Notes: generated by a model from the letters alone, not told the origin. A DNA stretch of 64,000 nt from Nitrospirota bacterium (GCA_016213945.1 JACQZF010000016.1:1-64000), one strand, 5' to 3'; positions 6,338 to 14,901 are shown, counted from the first letter of the stretch. Program-made: numbers and translations.

Positions 6338-7552
6338 TTAAAATTTTCCATCCGAATGAAAGTCTGCTCCAGAATTTCTATGATTTCGCTTCATCCATTT
6401 ATAGGATCTTAAGCCATGTATTGCTTCAGCCGGTTTTGTGCCAAGCAGGCCCATAATTATTTTTAAGGACGCTGGATGGAATCTGTTCATGCAAGTGAAA
6501 ATAAAATCCCTGGTTTTCCGTGCGTAAACAAATTCAGGATAAATGTATCTCTGCAATGAGCCGATATACTGCCCGGCAATATACGCCGCGTCATGCTCAA
6601 TGTCCTTTCCTTCGCGCAACGCATTCAAAATAGCCTGTGAGGCAAGTTCGGCGCTTCGCTGCGCGTAGAAAATTCCCTCGCCTAACAGCGGGTCTGCAAA
6701 TCCCGCGGCATCTCCGGCAAGAAGGGTGTTTCTGAAGGCCGGCTGCAAAAGAAATCCGCCGTACGGGAAGGCGCTTGCCTTAATTTCATCAGGTTGAAAT
6801 TCGCCGATATCAAGCCCTGACAGGAAATTATTGAATGCGGGCAGAAGCTGTTTTTTGTTTTTCCTGAAAGGCCCTCCTGCGCCGATGACCAGTTTTTCTT
6901 TATTAGGGAATATCCAGGAGTATCCATGATTGACGAAATCAAAATAAAGGACGGGGTGATCGATCTGTTTCCTAAGCTGTGAACGATTTATAAAGATCTC
7001 AAAGGCGATAGCCATATTATCAAGCCAGTTTTGCTGATCAAAGTGCCCTTTCGGAAAGCCCCGCCTGACGATGCTGTTGATCCCGTCCGCCCCGATAATA
7101 AGTTTTGCCTCTATTGTCCGGCCTGCCGAAGTAGTTACCCTGCTGCCGGATATGTCTAAAGATATACATCTCTCGCCTTCGACAACCTCTGCGCCGGCCT
7201 GTCCTGCCATTGTCAAAAGAAAGTGGTCGTAACGGTATCTGTCGACAAAATAAAAAGCGAGGGGCAGGTCTTTTTTCGTTACGCGTTTATCCTTAAAGTA
7301 GATCTCATATTGGTTGGATTCAAAACTAATGATGCCATTTTTCTTGAGGCCGCTGACCGCTTCGCCGAATACTCTTTTTAAGAGCCTGATAGTTTTATCT
7401 GTTATACAGCCGCCGCACAGCTTGGGCCTCGGAAATCTGCTCTTGTCGATTATCAATACCTTAAGACCGGCATTGCTTAAAATATGTCCCGCTGTTGAGC
7501 CGGCAGGGCCTCCGCCGACAATGAGCACATCGTATTTTATAGTTTCGGTCAT
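6338..7552 (-). CDS. Geranylgeranyl reductase family FAD-dependent oxidoreductase
   Basis: 404 residues. The N-terminal VLIVGGGPAGSTAGHILSNAG is a Rossmann FAD-binding motif, followed by a PKLCGGC segment typical of the geranylgeranyl reductase family, and the second FAD contact LAGDAAGFADPLLGEGI near residue 275. Family members reduce isoprenoid chains of lipids or quinones, or act in related oxidations; the substrate here cannot be told from sequence. It is transcribed in the same direction as the hydrogenase genes but separated from hyaA by about 155 bases containing the hya promoter, so it probably has its own transcription unit. A repeat element lies upstream. Confidence 0.85.
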   Translation of the reverse strand: MTETIKYDVLIVGGGPAGSTAGHILSNAGLKVLIIDKSRFPRPKLCGGCITDKTIRLLKRVFGEAVSGLKKNGIISFESNQYEIYFKDKRVTKKDLPLAFYFVDRYRYDHFLLTMAGQAGAEVVEGERCISLDISGSRVTTSAGRTIEAKLIIGADGINSIVRRGFPKGHFDQQNWLDNMAIAFEIFINRSQLRKQIDHPVLYFDFVNHGYSWIFPNKEKLVIGAGGPFRKNKKQLLPAFNNFLSGLDIGEFQPDEIKASAFPYGGFLLQPAFRNTLLAGDAAGFADPLLGEGIFYAQRSAELASQAILNALREGKDIEHDAAYIAGQYIGSLQRYIYPEFVYARKTRDFIFTCMNRFHPASLKIIMGLLGTKPAEAIHGLRSYKWMKRNHRNSGADFHSDGKF

Positions 7553-7588
7553 ATTTAATTTAAAGGACCTTTCTGCTTGTCCCGAGTC

Positions 7589-7647
7589 GTCATTCCCGCT
7601 TGTTCGGAATCATTCTGTAAGAAAGATTCCCGACAAGCGGGAATGAC
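7589..7647. repeat. Dispersed GTCATTCCCGC palindromic repeat
   Basis: A perfect 15-bp inverted pair, GTCATTCCCGCTTGT (7589-7603) and its complement (7633-7647), around an imperfect centre. Related elements are at 22920-23006 and 63640-63668, all intergenic. Confidence 0.8.
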
Positions 7648-7708
7648 AGACTTGTATTGTTTCGTTTCAAATTGAAAAATCATTCTTCATTTAAAAAACA
7701 GAGCTGTA

Positions 7709-8404
7709 TTACCTGTCCAGCAATATCGACCCGCCAGTAAAAAAAGTCCCCGCTACCGCAGCGGTCATCAGGCAGGCAAGGGTCGCAGCCAAAAGCGCCC
7801 TGAAGCCGACCGCGGAGATGTCCCGGCTTCTCTTGGGGACAAGCGCAGTCGTTGACATACCTGCCGCGAGTATGGTGCAGAATTCCGACCGTGTCATATT
7901 GCCGAGATAGGGGAGTACCGTCATATTTGCTTCAACACCGACAAAGATATTGCTTGAGACACTGAGGGACTCGGCGCCGCTTATCCTCATCAATCTTGTG
8001 AACGCCCTTGAAAATGTTTTTATCAGCCATGGCATGACGCCTATGTAATACAGCATTCCCATGAGGCTTGCAAAAAATATTATTGTCGGGAGCGCCTGAA
8101 AGGCTAAAATAAAACCGAGCGATTTCTCCCCCATTTCATTCTTTGTTCCTGGCGGAAGGGCCAGCCTGCCGAAGAGAAATCTTGTCCCTGCTGTTGCGCT
8201 TTCAAGCACCTTCACCACAGCATCATTTATATAGAGAAATATTGTTGAGCCTGCGGGTACGATAAATATGAAGAGCGCCAAAATCAGTTGAAGGGCTGTT
8301 CCCCATAGCACGACTCGCCAGTTGATGACCTTTCTATCGGTAGAAAGTGACCATGCAAAAGCCATTAAAATAAATATCCCGGCAAAGCTTACTAAATTAT
8401 ACAA
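7709..8404 (-). pseudogene. Concentrative nucleoside transporter (CNT family), internally deleted
   Basis: About 231 residues from a TTG at 8404 preceded by GGGGAG; intact CNT/NupC proteins have about 400. The N-terminal half is normal, with INWRVVLWG, PPGTKNEMGEKSLGFILAFQALPTIIFF and VGVEANMTVLPYL, up to AAGMSTTA. The next residues, LVPKRSRDISAVGFRALLAATLACLMTA, belong to the extreme C-terminus of the family. Roughly 150 residues covering the substrate-binding core helices are missing, although the reading frame is kept. The product is unlikely to transport nucleosides. A precise in-frame deletion at a short shared sequence, or an assembly collapse, would both explain it. Confidence 0.75.
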
Positions 8405-8576
8405 ATGGATTCTCCCCTTCGTTAAAATGATGATATCTAAAACCACTGCTATTTTCAAGGATTAAATGGGTAGCAGGGGTTGTAAATAAAAATGCCTGCT
8501 GATATAATTTTGAACCCCGCAAATTTAAGTATATTACGGCCCAGATATTGAAAGGAGTTAAGATAAAAATAAGCCC

Positions 8577-9731
8577 ATGAAATGCGATAAAAAAAATAGA
8601 TTAAATTTAAAAGATCACGTGCCGCTCAAACCGAATCCGATACGCAGAGGAATGACTGTAGATGAGGTAATTGAGAGTTCCATGTTTTCTTTCAATGCCG
8701 GCACATTCAGAAAAGCCTGCGAGTTGTTTTCAAAACATATGGCCAAAAAAGACGTAAGAATCGGAGTATCACTTGCAGGAGCGCTCGTTCCGGCGGGAAT
8801 AGGGCGCAGTTGTTTAATCCCCCTGATAAAAGCAGGCTTTGTTGACTGGATAGTTTCCACAGGCGCAAATTTATATCACGACCTGCACCATGTGCTCGGA
8901 TACAAATTCAGGGAAGGTCAAGCTGCTGTTGATGACGGGCAATTGCGCGAAAACGGGATTATCAGGATCTATGACATCTTTCTCGATTACGAAGCGTTAT
9001 TGGATACTGACTCTTTTGTCCGCAAAACGCTTCTGCGCGAAAGGGCCAATTTTCCTGACCCATGCTCAAGCGCGGATATACATGCCCTCCTGGGAAAGGA
9101 GATCATCAGAATAAATCCCAAACTCAAGGACGAGAGTTTGCTTGCCGTTGCATATGAGGCAGGAGTGCCTATCCACACCTCCTCCCCTGCGGACTCAAGC
9201 ATAGGCATGAATGTTGCCGCGCTCATGCTTGAAGACGCTCCCATCCCGATGGATACACATAAAGACATAAATGAAGTAACAAGCTATGTTTATGATATCA
9301 AGAAGAAGGGCGGCAAAAGCGCAGTGCTTCTCCTTGGAGGAGGGAGTCCGAAAAACTTTGTCCTTCAAACTGAACCGCATATTCAGGAGATCCTGGGGTT
9401 GCCCGAGGCAGGCCATGACTTTTTCATACAATTCACTGACGCGCGTCCGGACACTGGAGGCCTCAGCGGGGCAACTCCCTCAGAGGCGGTTTCATGGGGG
9501 AAGATAGATCCCACTGCGCTTTCCAAGACCATCGTCTCTTACGGGGATTGCAGCTTTATGCTGCCTTTTTTTGTAAGTTACGTGATGAATAAATCCAAAC
9601 CTCGCCTATGCTCCAGGTTATTCGAGAAGCGAAATAAGCTTATTCAACAATTGCAGCAGGATTACAAAGAAATTGGTAGTTATAAGAAGCAAGCTGATCA
9701 AGGTTATAAATCTGGCCGGGGCAGCCGCTGA
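8577..9731 (+). CDS. Deoxyhypusine synthase-like NAD-dependent enzyme
   Basis: 384 residues of the deoxyhypusine synthase fold. Visible are the N-terminal GVSLAGALVPAGIG segment, HDLHHVLGY, the PIHTSSPADSSIG block, LLLGGGSPKNF with the lysine that corresponds to the catalytic lysine of eukaryotic enzymes, and GARPDEAVSWGK-like TPSEAVSWGK near the C-terminus. Bacteria lack eIF5A, so these homologues are thought to act in polyamine synthesis, for example as homospermidine-type synthases. The ribosome site AGGAG (8553-8557) is 19 bases from the ATG, unusually far, and a TAA blocks an earlier in-frame start. It stands alone. Confidence 0.85.
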   Translation: MKCDKKNRLNLKDHVPLKPNPIRRGMTVDEVIESSMFSFNAGTFRKACELFSKHMAKKDVRIGVSLAGALVPAGIGRSCLIPLIKAGFVDWIVSTGANLYHDLHHVLGYKFREGQAAVDDGQLRENGIIRIYDIFLDYEALLDTDSFVRKTLLRERANFPDPCSSADIHALLGKEIIRINPKLKDESLLAVAYEAGVPIHTSSPADSSIGMNVAALMLEDAPIPMDTHKDINEVTSYVYDIKKKGGKSAVLLLGGGSPKNFVLQTEPHIQEILGLPEAGHDFFIQFTDARPDTGGLSGATPSEAVSWGKIDPTALSKTIVSYGDCSFMLPFFVSYVMNKSKPRLCSRLFEKRNKLIQQLQQDYKEIGSYKKQADQGYKSGRGSR

Positions 9732-9840
9732 ACTGAAACGAAGCTGAAACAAAAATAGAGTCATCATCAGGCTTGCTTCTCCAGGTGTTAGGAATGTTGT
9801 GCAGTAGATGCTTCTTCCTGCCAAACTGATTCACAAATTA

Positions 9841-9906
9841 CCTGTTACGCCTTCAGATGGCTCTATTAAATCGAGGCGATGCCCCGGTTACGGTAAACCG
9901 TAGAGC
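9841..9906 (+). ncRNA. Pseudoknotted structured RNA, HEARO/omega-RNA-like
   Basis: The outer stem GCTCTA (9860-9865) pairs with TAGAGC (9901-9906). Inside it, CGGTT (9885-9889) pairs with AACCG (9896-9900). Upstream CGCCTT (9848-9853) can pair with GAGGCG (9873-9878) within the outer loop, giving a pseudoknot. The layout, and the words CCTGTTACGCC, CTCTATTA and GAGGC, recall the HEARO RNA class, now known as the guide RNA of IscB/IsrB nucleases. A T-rich run (9907-9916) follows and could terminate transcription. No IscB-like gene follows, so it would be a stand-alone copy. The class assignment rests on memory. Confidence 0.5.
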
Positions 9907-10058
9907 TTTTTCTTTTATGAAGCTTCGGTAGATGCTTCAGGCTTCCTTCTTTGCTTTGAAGGCTTGCTCACCACATCTAACTCCCGCTTCCTTACCAATT
10001 TACCTGGTCCTCTGGTCTATTTCCGCTCCAGGGTATCGCAAATTTATTTCTTATTTTT

Positions 10059-10086
10059 ATTCTAACTCAAATTTGTTACTTGTCAA
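10059..10086 (-). promoter_or_regulatory. Strong minus-strand sigma70-type promoter
   Basis: TTGACA (10086-10081) and TAGAAT (10064-10059) with a 16-base spacer, located past the end of xerD and pointing left into non-coding DNA, antisense to the structured RNA at 9841-9906. No open frame of note lies downstream. Confidence 0.5.
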
Positions 10087-10129
10087 CCCCCTAATCGCCT
10101 CATAAAAAAATCTTAACGAAAATTACTTG

Positions 10130-11005
10130 TCAGCCTCTTGGATGATAGTCCTTGTGTATTTTCTTCAACCTCTCAGGGGTGACCTTTGTATAAATTTGTG
10201 TTGTGGATATATCGGTGTGACCGAGCATCTTCTGGAGCGCGCGCAAATCAGCGCCTCCATCCAGCAAATGGCTGGCGAAACAGTGTCTGAGTGTGTGCGG
10301 GGATATCTTGATGGATAATCCTTTGGAGTATGTTTTAATCAACTGCCACAATCGCTGTCTCGTCATCGGCTTCCCGCCTTTTCTGAGAAAAAGGTAGTGG
10401 CTCATTTTTTTGCCCAAAAGCTTTGGTCTTAATTCTTCAATATATTGCTTTATCGTGTTCAATGCTGTTTCGTTGATAGGGACGACTCTTTCTTTAGAGC
10501 CTTTACCCTGCACGGTGATAAAGCCCGCTTCAAAATTTATGTCACCGGCTTTCAAATTCACAACTTCGCTTGCTCTTAAACCCGAAGAGTAAATAATCTC
10601 AAGAAGCGCCCGGTCGCGAAGAGAAAATTTCTCCATTTCGGGTTTATGAAGCAATTCAGAAACTTCTTCAGTTCCGATAATCTTCGGGATGCGTTTCCAT
10701 CCCTTTGGCGTGGAGAGATTTTCAACAGGGTCTTCCTTGATAATCCCTTCAAGGAGCATAAACTTGCACAGGCCGCGCAGCGCCGCGATGTTCCTTGCCA
10801 TAGTCGAAGACTGATTGCCTGTGTCGCGGATGTGCGTTAAGAATGAAGTGAGGTCGCTCCGTTTGAAATCCGTTACTTTTTTGCCGATACTGTCAAGATG
10901 ATTTTGAAATTTTTGAATATCTCTTCTGTAGGCTTCCAGTGTATTTGCAGAAAGCCCTTTCTCCACAGTGAGATAATTTAAAAATCTTTCTACAGGATCT
11001 ACCAT
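10130..11005 (-). CDS. xerD: Site-specific tyrosine recombinase XerD
   Basis: 291 residues from the ATG at 11005 (start MVDPVERFLNYL); a TTG at 11068 would add an atypical hydrophobic leader. The N-terminal SAM-like DNA-binding domain contains LSANTLEAYRRD. The catalytic set is complete: R in SSGLRASEVV, K in VQGKGSKER, HTLRH, HTD in MLGHTDIS and the nucleophile Y in TTQIYTKV. XerC/XerD resolve chromosome dimers at dif. No dif site was recognised here. The gene stands upstream of the dcw cluster, on the opposite strand. Confidence 0.93.
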   Translation of the reverse strand: MVDPVERFLNYLTVEKGLSANTLEAYRRDIQKFQNHLDSIGKKVTDFKRSDLTSFLTHIRDTGNQSSTMARNIAALRGLCKFMLLEGIIKEDPVENLSTPKGWKRIPKIIGTEEVSELLHKPEMEKFSLRDRALLEIIYSSGLRASEVVNLKAGDINFEAGFITVQGKGSKERVVPINETALNTIKQYIEELRPKLLGKKMSHYLFLRKGGKPMTRQRLWQLIKTYSKGLSIKISPHTLRHCFASHLLDGGADLRALQKMLGHTDISTTQIYTKVTPERLKKIHKDYHPRG

Positions 11006-11222
11006 TTTTAAAGAATACAGGATGCTGAAGGCAAGTTGCAAGATATAAAAATTATGGAAGAAGATCAAAGAATTTTTTTAATAATAATGTGAATCAATAT
11101 TTAAACTATCTTTTAGAATTTTGACAGACTGGATTTTTTCTTATCTGGAATGTCCATAAATAGTATTCTCAAGGCCATAAGACCACAAAATATAGTAGCT
11201 ATCTTTTTCGCAAATTTTTCCC

Positions 11223-11251
11223 TTGACAAGCATATGCTTCCTTTCTATACT
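11223..11251 (+). promoter_or_regulatory. Promoter of the dcw cluster
   Basis: TTGACA (11223-11228) and TATACT (11246-11251) with a 17-base spacer, close to the sigma70 consensus and 39 bases before the mraZ ATG. The MraZ boxes lie just downstream, where bound protein would block initiation or elongation. Confidence 0.85.
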
Positions 11252-11259
11252 TAACATCA

Positions 11260-11284
11260 GTGGAAATATGTGGAGGATAGTGGA
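11260..11284 (+). promoter_or_regulatory. Three MraZ-type operator repeats
   Basis: GTGGA occurs at 11260-11264, 11270-11274 and 11280-11284, an exact 10-base period. MraZ in other bacteria binds tandem TGGG- or GTGG-like repeats with this spacing in its own promoter, so this is a likely autorepression site. The third box also overlaps the ribosome-binding region (GGAAAAGA). Confidence 0.8.
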
Positions 11285-11289
11285 AAAGA

Positions 11290-11742
11290 ATGCCAGCATT
11301 TACAGGAAAATATTATTATACAGTTGATCCCAAGGGTCGAATAATCATCCCGTCTCCTTTAAGAAAAATTATTTCCGACCATTATAACACAAAACTTTTT
11401 GTCACAAATGCTCTCTTTGACCGCTGTCTCCACATCTATCCACTGGAAGAGTGGAACAAGCTCGAGGAAAAAGTGCGGACGCTCCCGAAGATGGACAAAG
11501 ACATCAAGCTTTTTAACAGGAGAGTCATTGCATCGGCAACTGAGTGCGAAGTTGATAAGCAGGGAAGGATCCTGGTCCCGTCCGCTCTCAGAGAAGATGC
11601 AGATATTAACGGAGACATTGTCATTGTCGGGCAGATTGAGAAAATAGAGTTGTGGAACAAGAAGGAATGGGATGCTGCCGTGGATATTTCCGGCGTTAAA
11701 CAGGAAGCTGTGGAAGATAAGCTGGCAGGTTATGGCCTATAA
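11290..11742 (+). CDS. mraZ: Transcriptional regulator MraZ
   Basis: 150 residues with two AbrB-like half domains, each with its signature: DPKGRIIIP near residue 14 and DKQGRILVP near residue 90. MraZ forms ring oligomers on direct repeats upstream of its own gene and controls the dcw cluster. It is the first gene of the cluster, preceded by a consensus promoter and three GTGGA boxes, and ends directly before the rsmH start codon without any gap, implying translational coupling. Confidence 0.96.
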   Translation: MPAFTGKYYYTVDPKGRIIIPSPLRKIISDHYNTKLFVTNALFDRCLHIYPLEEWNKLEEKVRTLPKMDKDIKLFNRRVIASATECEVDKQGRILVPSALREDADINGDIVIVGQIEKIELWNKKEWDAAVDISGVKQEAVEDKLAGYGL

Positions 11743-12618
11743 ATGAAAATAGAACATATACCTGTAATGCTGAAGGAGATAACTGAAATGCTTCAGCCGC
11801 AAAAAAACGGGATATACGTTGATGTAACTGTCGGTCTTGGCGGACATGCAGAAGGGGTCCTTCAGCGGGCACTGGGATGCACTTTAATCGGCATTGACAG
11901 AGATGAAAAGGCATTGGAGATCGCAAGGGAACGGCTGAGCAATTATGACAATGTTCATCTTGTTCAAGACAATTTTTCAAACATGAAGACGGTTGTTAAC
12001 GGTCTCGGTTTTAACAAAGTCAACGGAATGCTTCTTGACGCGGGGGTCTCCACATTGCACCTGAAGTCGGAAGGCAGGGGGTTCAGTTTTATGAAAGATG
12101 AACCTCTGGACATGAGGATGGACCAGAGGCAGGGGCCCACTGCCGAAGATGTGGTTAATAACTACTCCGAGCAGGACCTTGCTTTAATTATATGGAAGTA
12201 CGGTGAGGACAGGTTCAGCAGGAAGATCGCAAGGGCCATGGTCTATGCGCGAAAGAAAAAACCAATCACCTCCTGCAAGGAGCTTGCAGATATAATCGAA
12301 AAGGCGATTGGAAGAAGGGGCAGGATTCATCCTGCAACAAGGACATTTCAGGCGATAAGGATAGAGGTGAATAAGGAGCTTGAAGAACTTTCAACCGCAG
12401 TTGAGTCAGGGGCAGACCTGCTTGAGCAGGGAGGAAGGTTTTGCGTGCTCTCTTATCATTCCCTCGAAGACAGGATTGTAAAAAACGCATTTAAGAAACT
12501 GGCAAAAGAAGGTCTCTTTAACATAATAACCAAAAAGCCTCTGGTCCCAAGCCGGCAGGAGCAGCAATTAAACCCTTCATCAAGGAGCGCCAAGCTCAGG
12601 GTTGGGGAGAAAATATGA
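11743..12618 (+). CDS. rsmH: 16S rRNA (cytosine(1402)-N(4))-methyltransferase
   Basis: 291 residues. RsmH (MraW) methylates N4 of C1402 in the ribosomal decoding site using S-adenosylmethionine. The start HIPVMLKEI, the SAM-binding VDVTVGLGGHAEG, LLDAGVST, the FSFMKDEPLDMRMD block and the C-terminal SYHSLEDRIVKNAF and SAKLRVGEK are characteristic. It overlaps ftsL by 4 bases (ATGA). Confidence 0.96.
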   Translation: MKIEHIPVMLKEITEMLQPQKNGIYVDVTVGLGGHAEGVLQRALGCTLIGIDRDEKALEIARERLSNYDNVHLVQDNFSNMKTVVNGLGFNKVNGMLLDAGVSTLHLKSEGRGFSFMKDEPLDMRMDQRQGPTAEDVVNNYSEQDLALIIWKYGEDRFSRKIARAMVYARKKKPITSCKELADIIEKAIGRRGRIHPATRTFQAIRIEVNKELEELSTAVESGADLLEQGGRFCVLSYHSLEDRIVKNAFKKLAKEGLFNIITKKPLVPSRQEQQLNPSSRSAKLRVGEKI

Positions 12619-12962
12619 AAAAATGCAGGGCCAAAAGCAGCAGGAAAAAGAGTCTGTTAAAACTTTGTTTCCCTCTTTATTTTGTCTTTTGCTTATTCGC
12701 AATCATATGGCTTAAGGCGGCAGTGATTAATCTGGAATATGAGCTTGGGGAGCTTGACAGGCAGAGGGCGGAGCTTACGCGGGAGAGAAAGATGGCGGTT
12801 GCTCAGAGGGCGAATTATTATTCAACTGAAAAGATTGAGAAGGTGGCCCTGAATAATCTCGGCATGACTATGCCCATGAGGGAAAAAGTTTTTTACGTTA
12901 AAAGGGAGACCGTGCCCGGTCTTTACAAGACGTCATTAAATAACGCAGCAGAGAAGAAGTAA
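12615..12962 (+). CDS. ftsL: Cell division protein FtsL
   Basis: 115 residues: a short basic cytoplasmic tail, one transmembrane helix (about 15-36) and a periplasmic helical region (ELGELDRQRAELTRERKMAVAQ) suited to coiled-coil pairing with FtsB, followed by the conserved KIEKVALNNLGM. FtsL-FtsB-FtsQ link the Z-ring to septal peptidoglycan synthesis. The family is poorly conserved in sequence, so the call leans on position between rsmH and ftsI, topology and the LGM motif. Confidence 0.88.
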   Translation: MKKCRAKSSRKKSLLKLCFPLYFVFCLFAIIWLKAAVINLEYELGELDRQRAELTRERKMAVAQRANYYSTEKIEKVALNNLGMTMPMREKVFYVKRETVPGLYKTSLNNAAEKK

Positions 12963-13001
12963 GAGGACACGTTATGGACAACAAGATAATTATTTTCTGG
13001 G

Positions 13002-14807
13002 ATGAATATGAATAAAAGAAGGACCAGGCAGAAGGTTGATTCCAGAAAGCTCTGGGATGAAGACCAGGGAAAAGTTTCGCTTGAAAACAACAGGAAGAGG
13101 GCGGTAGTCATTATCACCGTCATCATATTCGGCTTCGCCGTTATATTATTCCGTCTTGCAGACCTCATGGTCTTCAACCACGGGAAACTCTCAGAAAGGG
13201 CCGCGCAGCAATATATAAAGGAGAAGACGTTAACGCCGCAGAGGGGAATAATCTGGGACAGGAACATGAAAGAGATGGCGACAAACATCGAAACAGACTC
13301 GCTCTATGTTGTGCCGGTGAAGGTAAAAGATACACGCAGCCTGTCTTCACAGATCGCCCCTATAATAAATGTCCCGACGAAAGAAGTTAACGACTTGCTG
13401 TATAAAAAAAGGGACAAGGGTTTCACATGGCTTGCAAGGAGAATGGACCTGCAGACGAGCCGCAAATTAGAGGAACTGAAGCGCCCGTTCAGGGATGGAT
13501 GGATGGGCTTTATCACTGAACCGAAACGTTATTACCCCAAAGGACAGATTGCATCACACGTCCTGGGTTTTTCAAACATTGATGACGAAGGGATTGCCGG
13601 GCTTGAGCTTGTTTACAATAATTATTTAAAAGGCGAGGTCAAGAGCGTTTCAGTCGGCATTGATGCACGAGGCAGGAGCCTCACCAGTGATGTAAAGGAA
13701 GCTGTGCCTGGCAATAACCTTATCCTCACTATTGACGAGGGTCTCCAGTACATCGTCGAAAGAGAGCTTACAACTGCAATGGAGGAAAGGCAGGCAAAGG
13801 CCGCGGTTGCGATAATGATGAATCCCATGACAGGTGAGATCCTCGCATTGGCCAACAGGCCCACTTACGACCCCAATCTTCCTTCAGCAGCAGGCGGTGA
13901 AGAAAAGCGCAACAGGGCGATTACAGACCTGTACGAGCCCGGCTCAACCATGAAGTCCATTCTCGCGTCAGCCGCATTGGAAGAAAAGGCGGTCGGGCTT
14001 GGCGATATGTTTGACGTCTCAAGAGGTACGATCAATGTTGCGGGTAAAACCATCCATGACGTCCACAGGCACGGGGTGCTCAATTTTCAGGAGGTCATCA
14101 AGAAGTCCTCAAACGTCGGCGCTGTGAAGATAGGACAGAGGCTTGGAGCGACGAAATATTATGAATACCTGAAAAAATTCGGCTACGGGGACAAATCCGG
14201 CATAGATTTCCCAGGCGAGGCAAAGGGTATTTTGAGGAATGTTAAAAAATGGTCGGGCACATCCCTGGCCTGCATGTCGATAGGCCAGGAGATAGGCGTG
14301 ACACCCTTGCAGATGCTGAGGGCCTATTCGGCCATAGCAAACGGCGGTTCGTTAATGAAGCCGTATATTGTATCGGAGATAATTTCTCCGGACGGCAAGG
14401 TCGTCAGGAAAAATTCACCGACTGAAGAAAGAAGGGTCATCTCAAAAGCTACCTCTGCCGCACTGAGGAATATTCTGAGGACAGTTGTTGAAGAGGGAGG
14501 CACCGCTCAGCGTGCCAGCGTCAAAGGGAACCTGGTGGCTGGAAAGACCGGCACGGCGCAGATATTTGATACAAAGACAGGACATTATTCCAAGAACAGG
14601 TTTGTAGGCTCGTTTGTGGGCTTTGCCCCTGCTGACGATCCGAAAGTGGCGCTTATCGTTGTTATTTATGAGCCGGTCGGAGAGACATACGGAGGACTCG
14701 TGGCTGCTCCTGTGTTTAAAAATATAATTGAACATACATTCGCTTATCTTGACGTGCCCATGGAGAAAGATGAGAACAGGATTTTCCTTGTCAGTAAATC
14801 CCGTTAA
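13002..14807 (+). CDS. ftsI: Septal transpeptidase FtsI (PBP3-type)
   Basis: 601 residues with a single N-terminal membrane anchor (about 29-50), a dimerisation/pedestal domain and a C-terminal transpeptidase domain. The penicillin-binding motifs are in order: STMK with the nucleophile S315, SSN at 369-371 and KTG at 515-517. It cross-links septal peptidoglycan with FtsW. The C-terminus extends about 25 residues past the usual end without a PASTA domain. A weak ribosome site precedes the ATG. Confidence 0.95.
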   Translation: MNMNKRRTRQKVDSRKLWDEDQGKVSLENNRKRAVVIITVIIFGFAVILFRLADLMVFNHGKLSERAAQQYIKEKTLTPQRGIIWDRNMKEMATNIETDSLYVVPVKVKDTRSLSSQIAPIINVPTKEVNDLLYKKRDKGFTWLARRMDLQTSRKLEELKRPFRDGWMGFITEPKRYYPKGQIASHVLGFSNIDDEGIAGLELVYNNYLKGEVKSVSVGIDARGRSLTSDVKEAVPGNNLILTIDEGLQYIVERELTTAMEERQAKAAVAIMMNPMTGEILALANRPTYDPNLPSAAGGEEKRNRAITDLYEPGSTMKSILASAALEEKAVGLGDMFDVSRGTINVAGKTIHDVHRHGVLNFQEVIKKSSNVGAVKIGQRLGATKYYEYLKKFGYGDKSGIDFPGEAKGILRNVKKWSGTSLACMSIGQEIGVTPLQMLRAYSAIANGGSLMKPYIVSEIISPDGKVVRKNSPTEERRVISKATSAALRNILRTVVEEGGTAQRASVKGNLVAGKTGTAQIFDTKTGHYSKNRFVGSFVGFAPADDPKVALIVVIYEPVGETYGGLVAAPVFKNIIEHTFAYLDVPMEKDENRIFLVSKSR

Positions 14808-14901
14808 AGTATTTTCCCGGCGGGACATGGAATGCGGCTCCGGCAGGTTTTAATTACGGATGCTTTACGGATATTATAGATGAGATTTTTTTACGGGATA
14901 A

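Larger units (their letters stand above)
9732..10129. other. Non-coding interval with structured RNA
   Basis: No credible protein gene in about 400 bases between the deoxyhypusine synthase-like gene and xerD. It contains a pseudoknot-capable RNA (9841-9906), a second set of stems further right (CACATCTA at 9973-9980 with TAGATG at 9929-9934 and CTTCC/GGAAG-type pairs), repeated TAGATGCTTC words at 9805 and 9929, and a minus-strand promoter at 10059-10086. The whole could be a decayed non-autonomous IS200/IS605-type element. Confidence 0.5.

Noticed and set aside
9618-9834. Short minus-strand reading frames at the 3' end of the deoxyhypusine synthase-like gene
   Set aside because: They overlap the end of that gene and the structured RNA region, have no ribosome site and no family features.
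9740-10050. Cyclic di-GMP, glycine, fluoride or TPP riboswitch; 6S RNA; RNase P RNA; tmRNA
   Set aside because: None of the conserved core words of these classes was found on either strand; the helices fit a pseudoknotted RNA of the HEARO type better.
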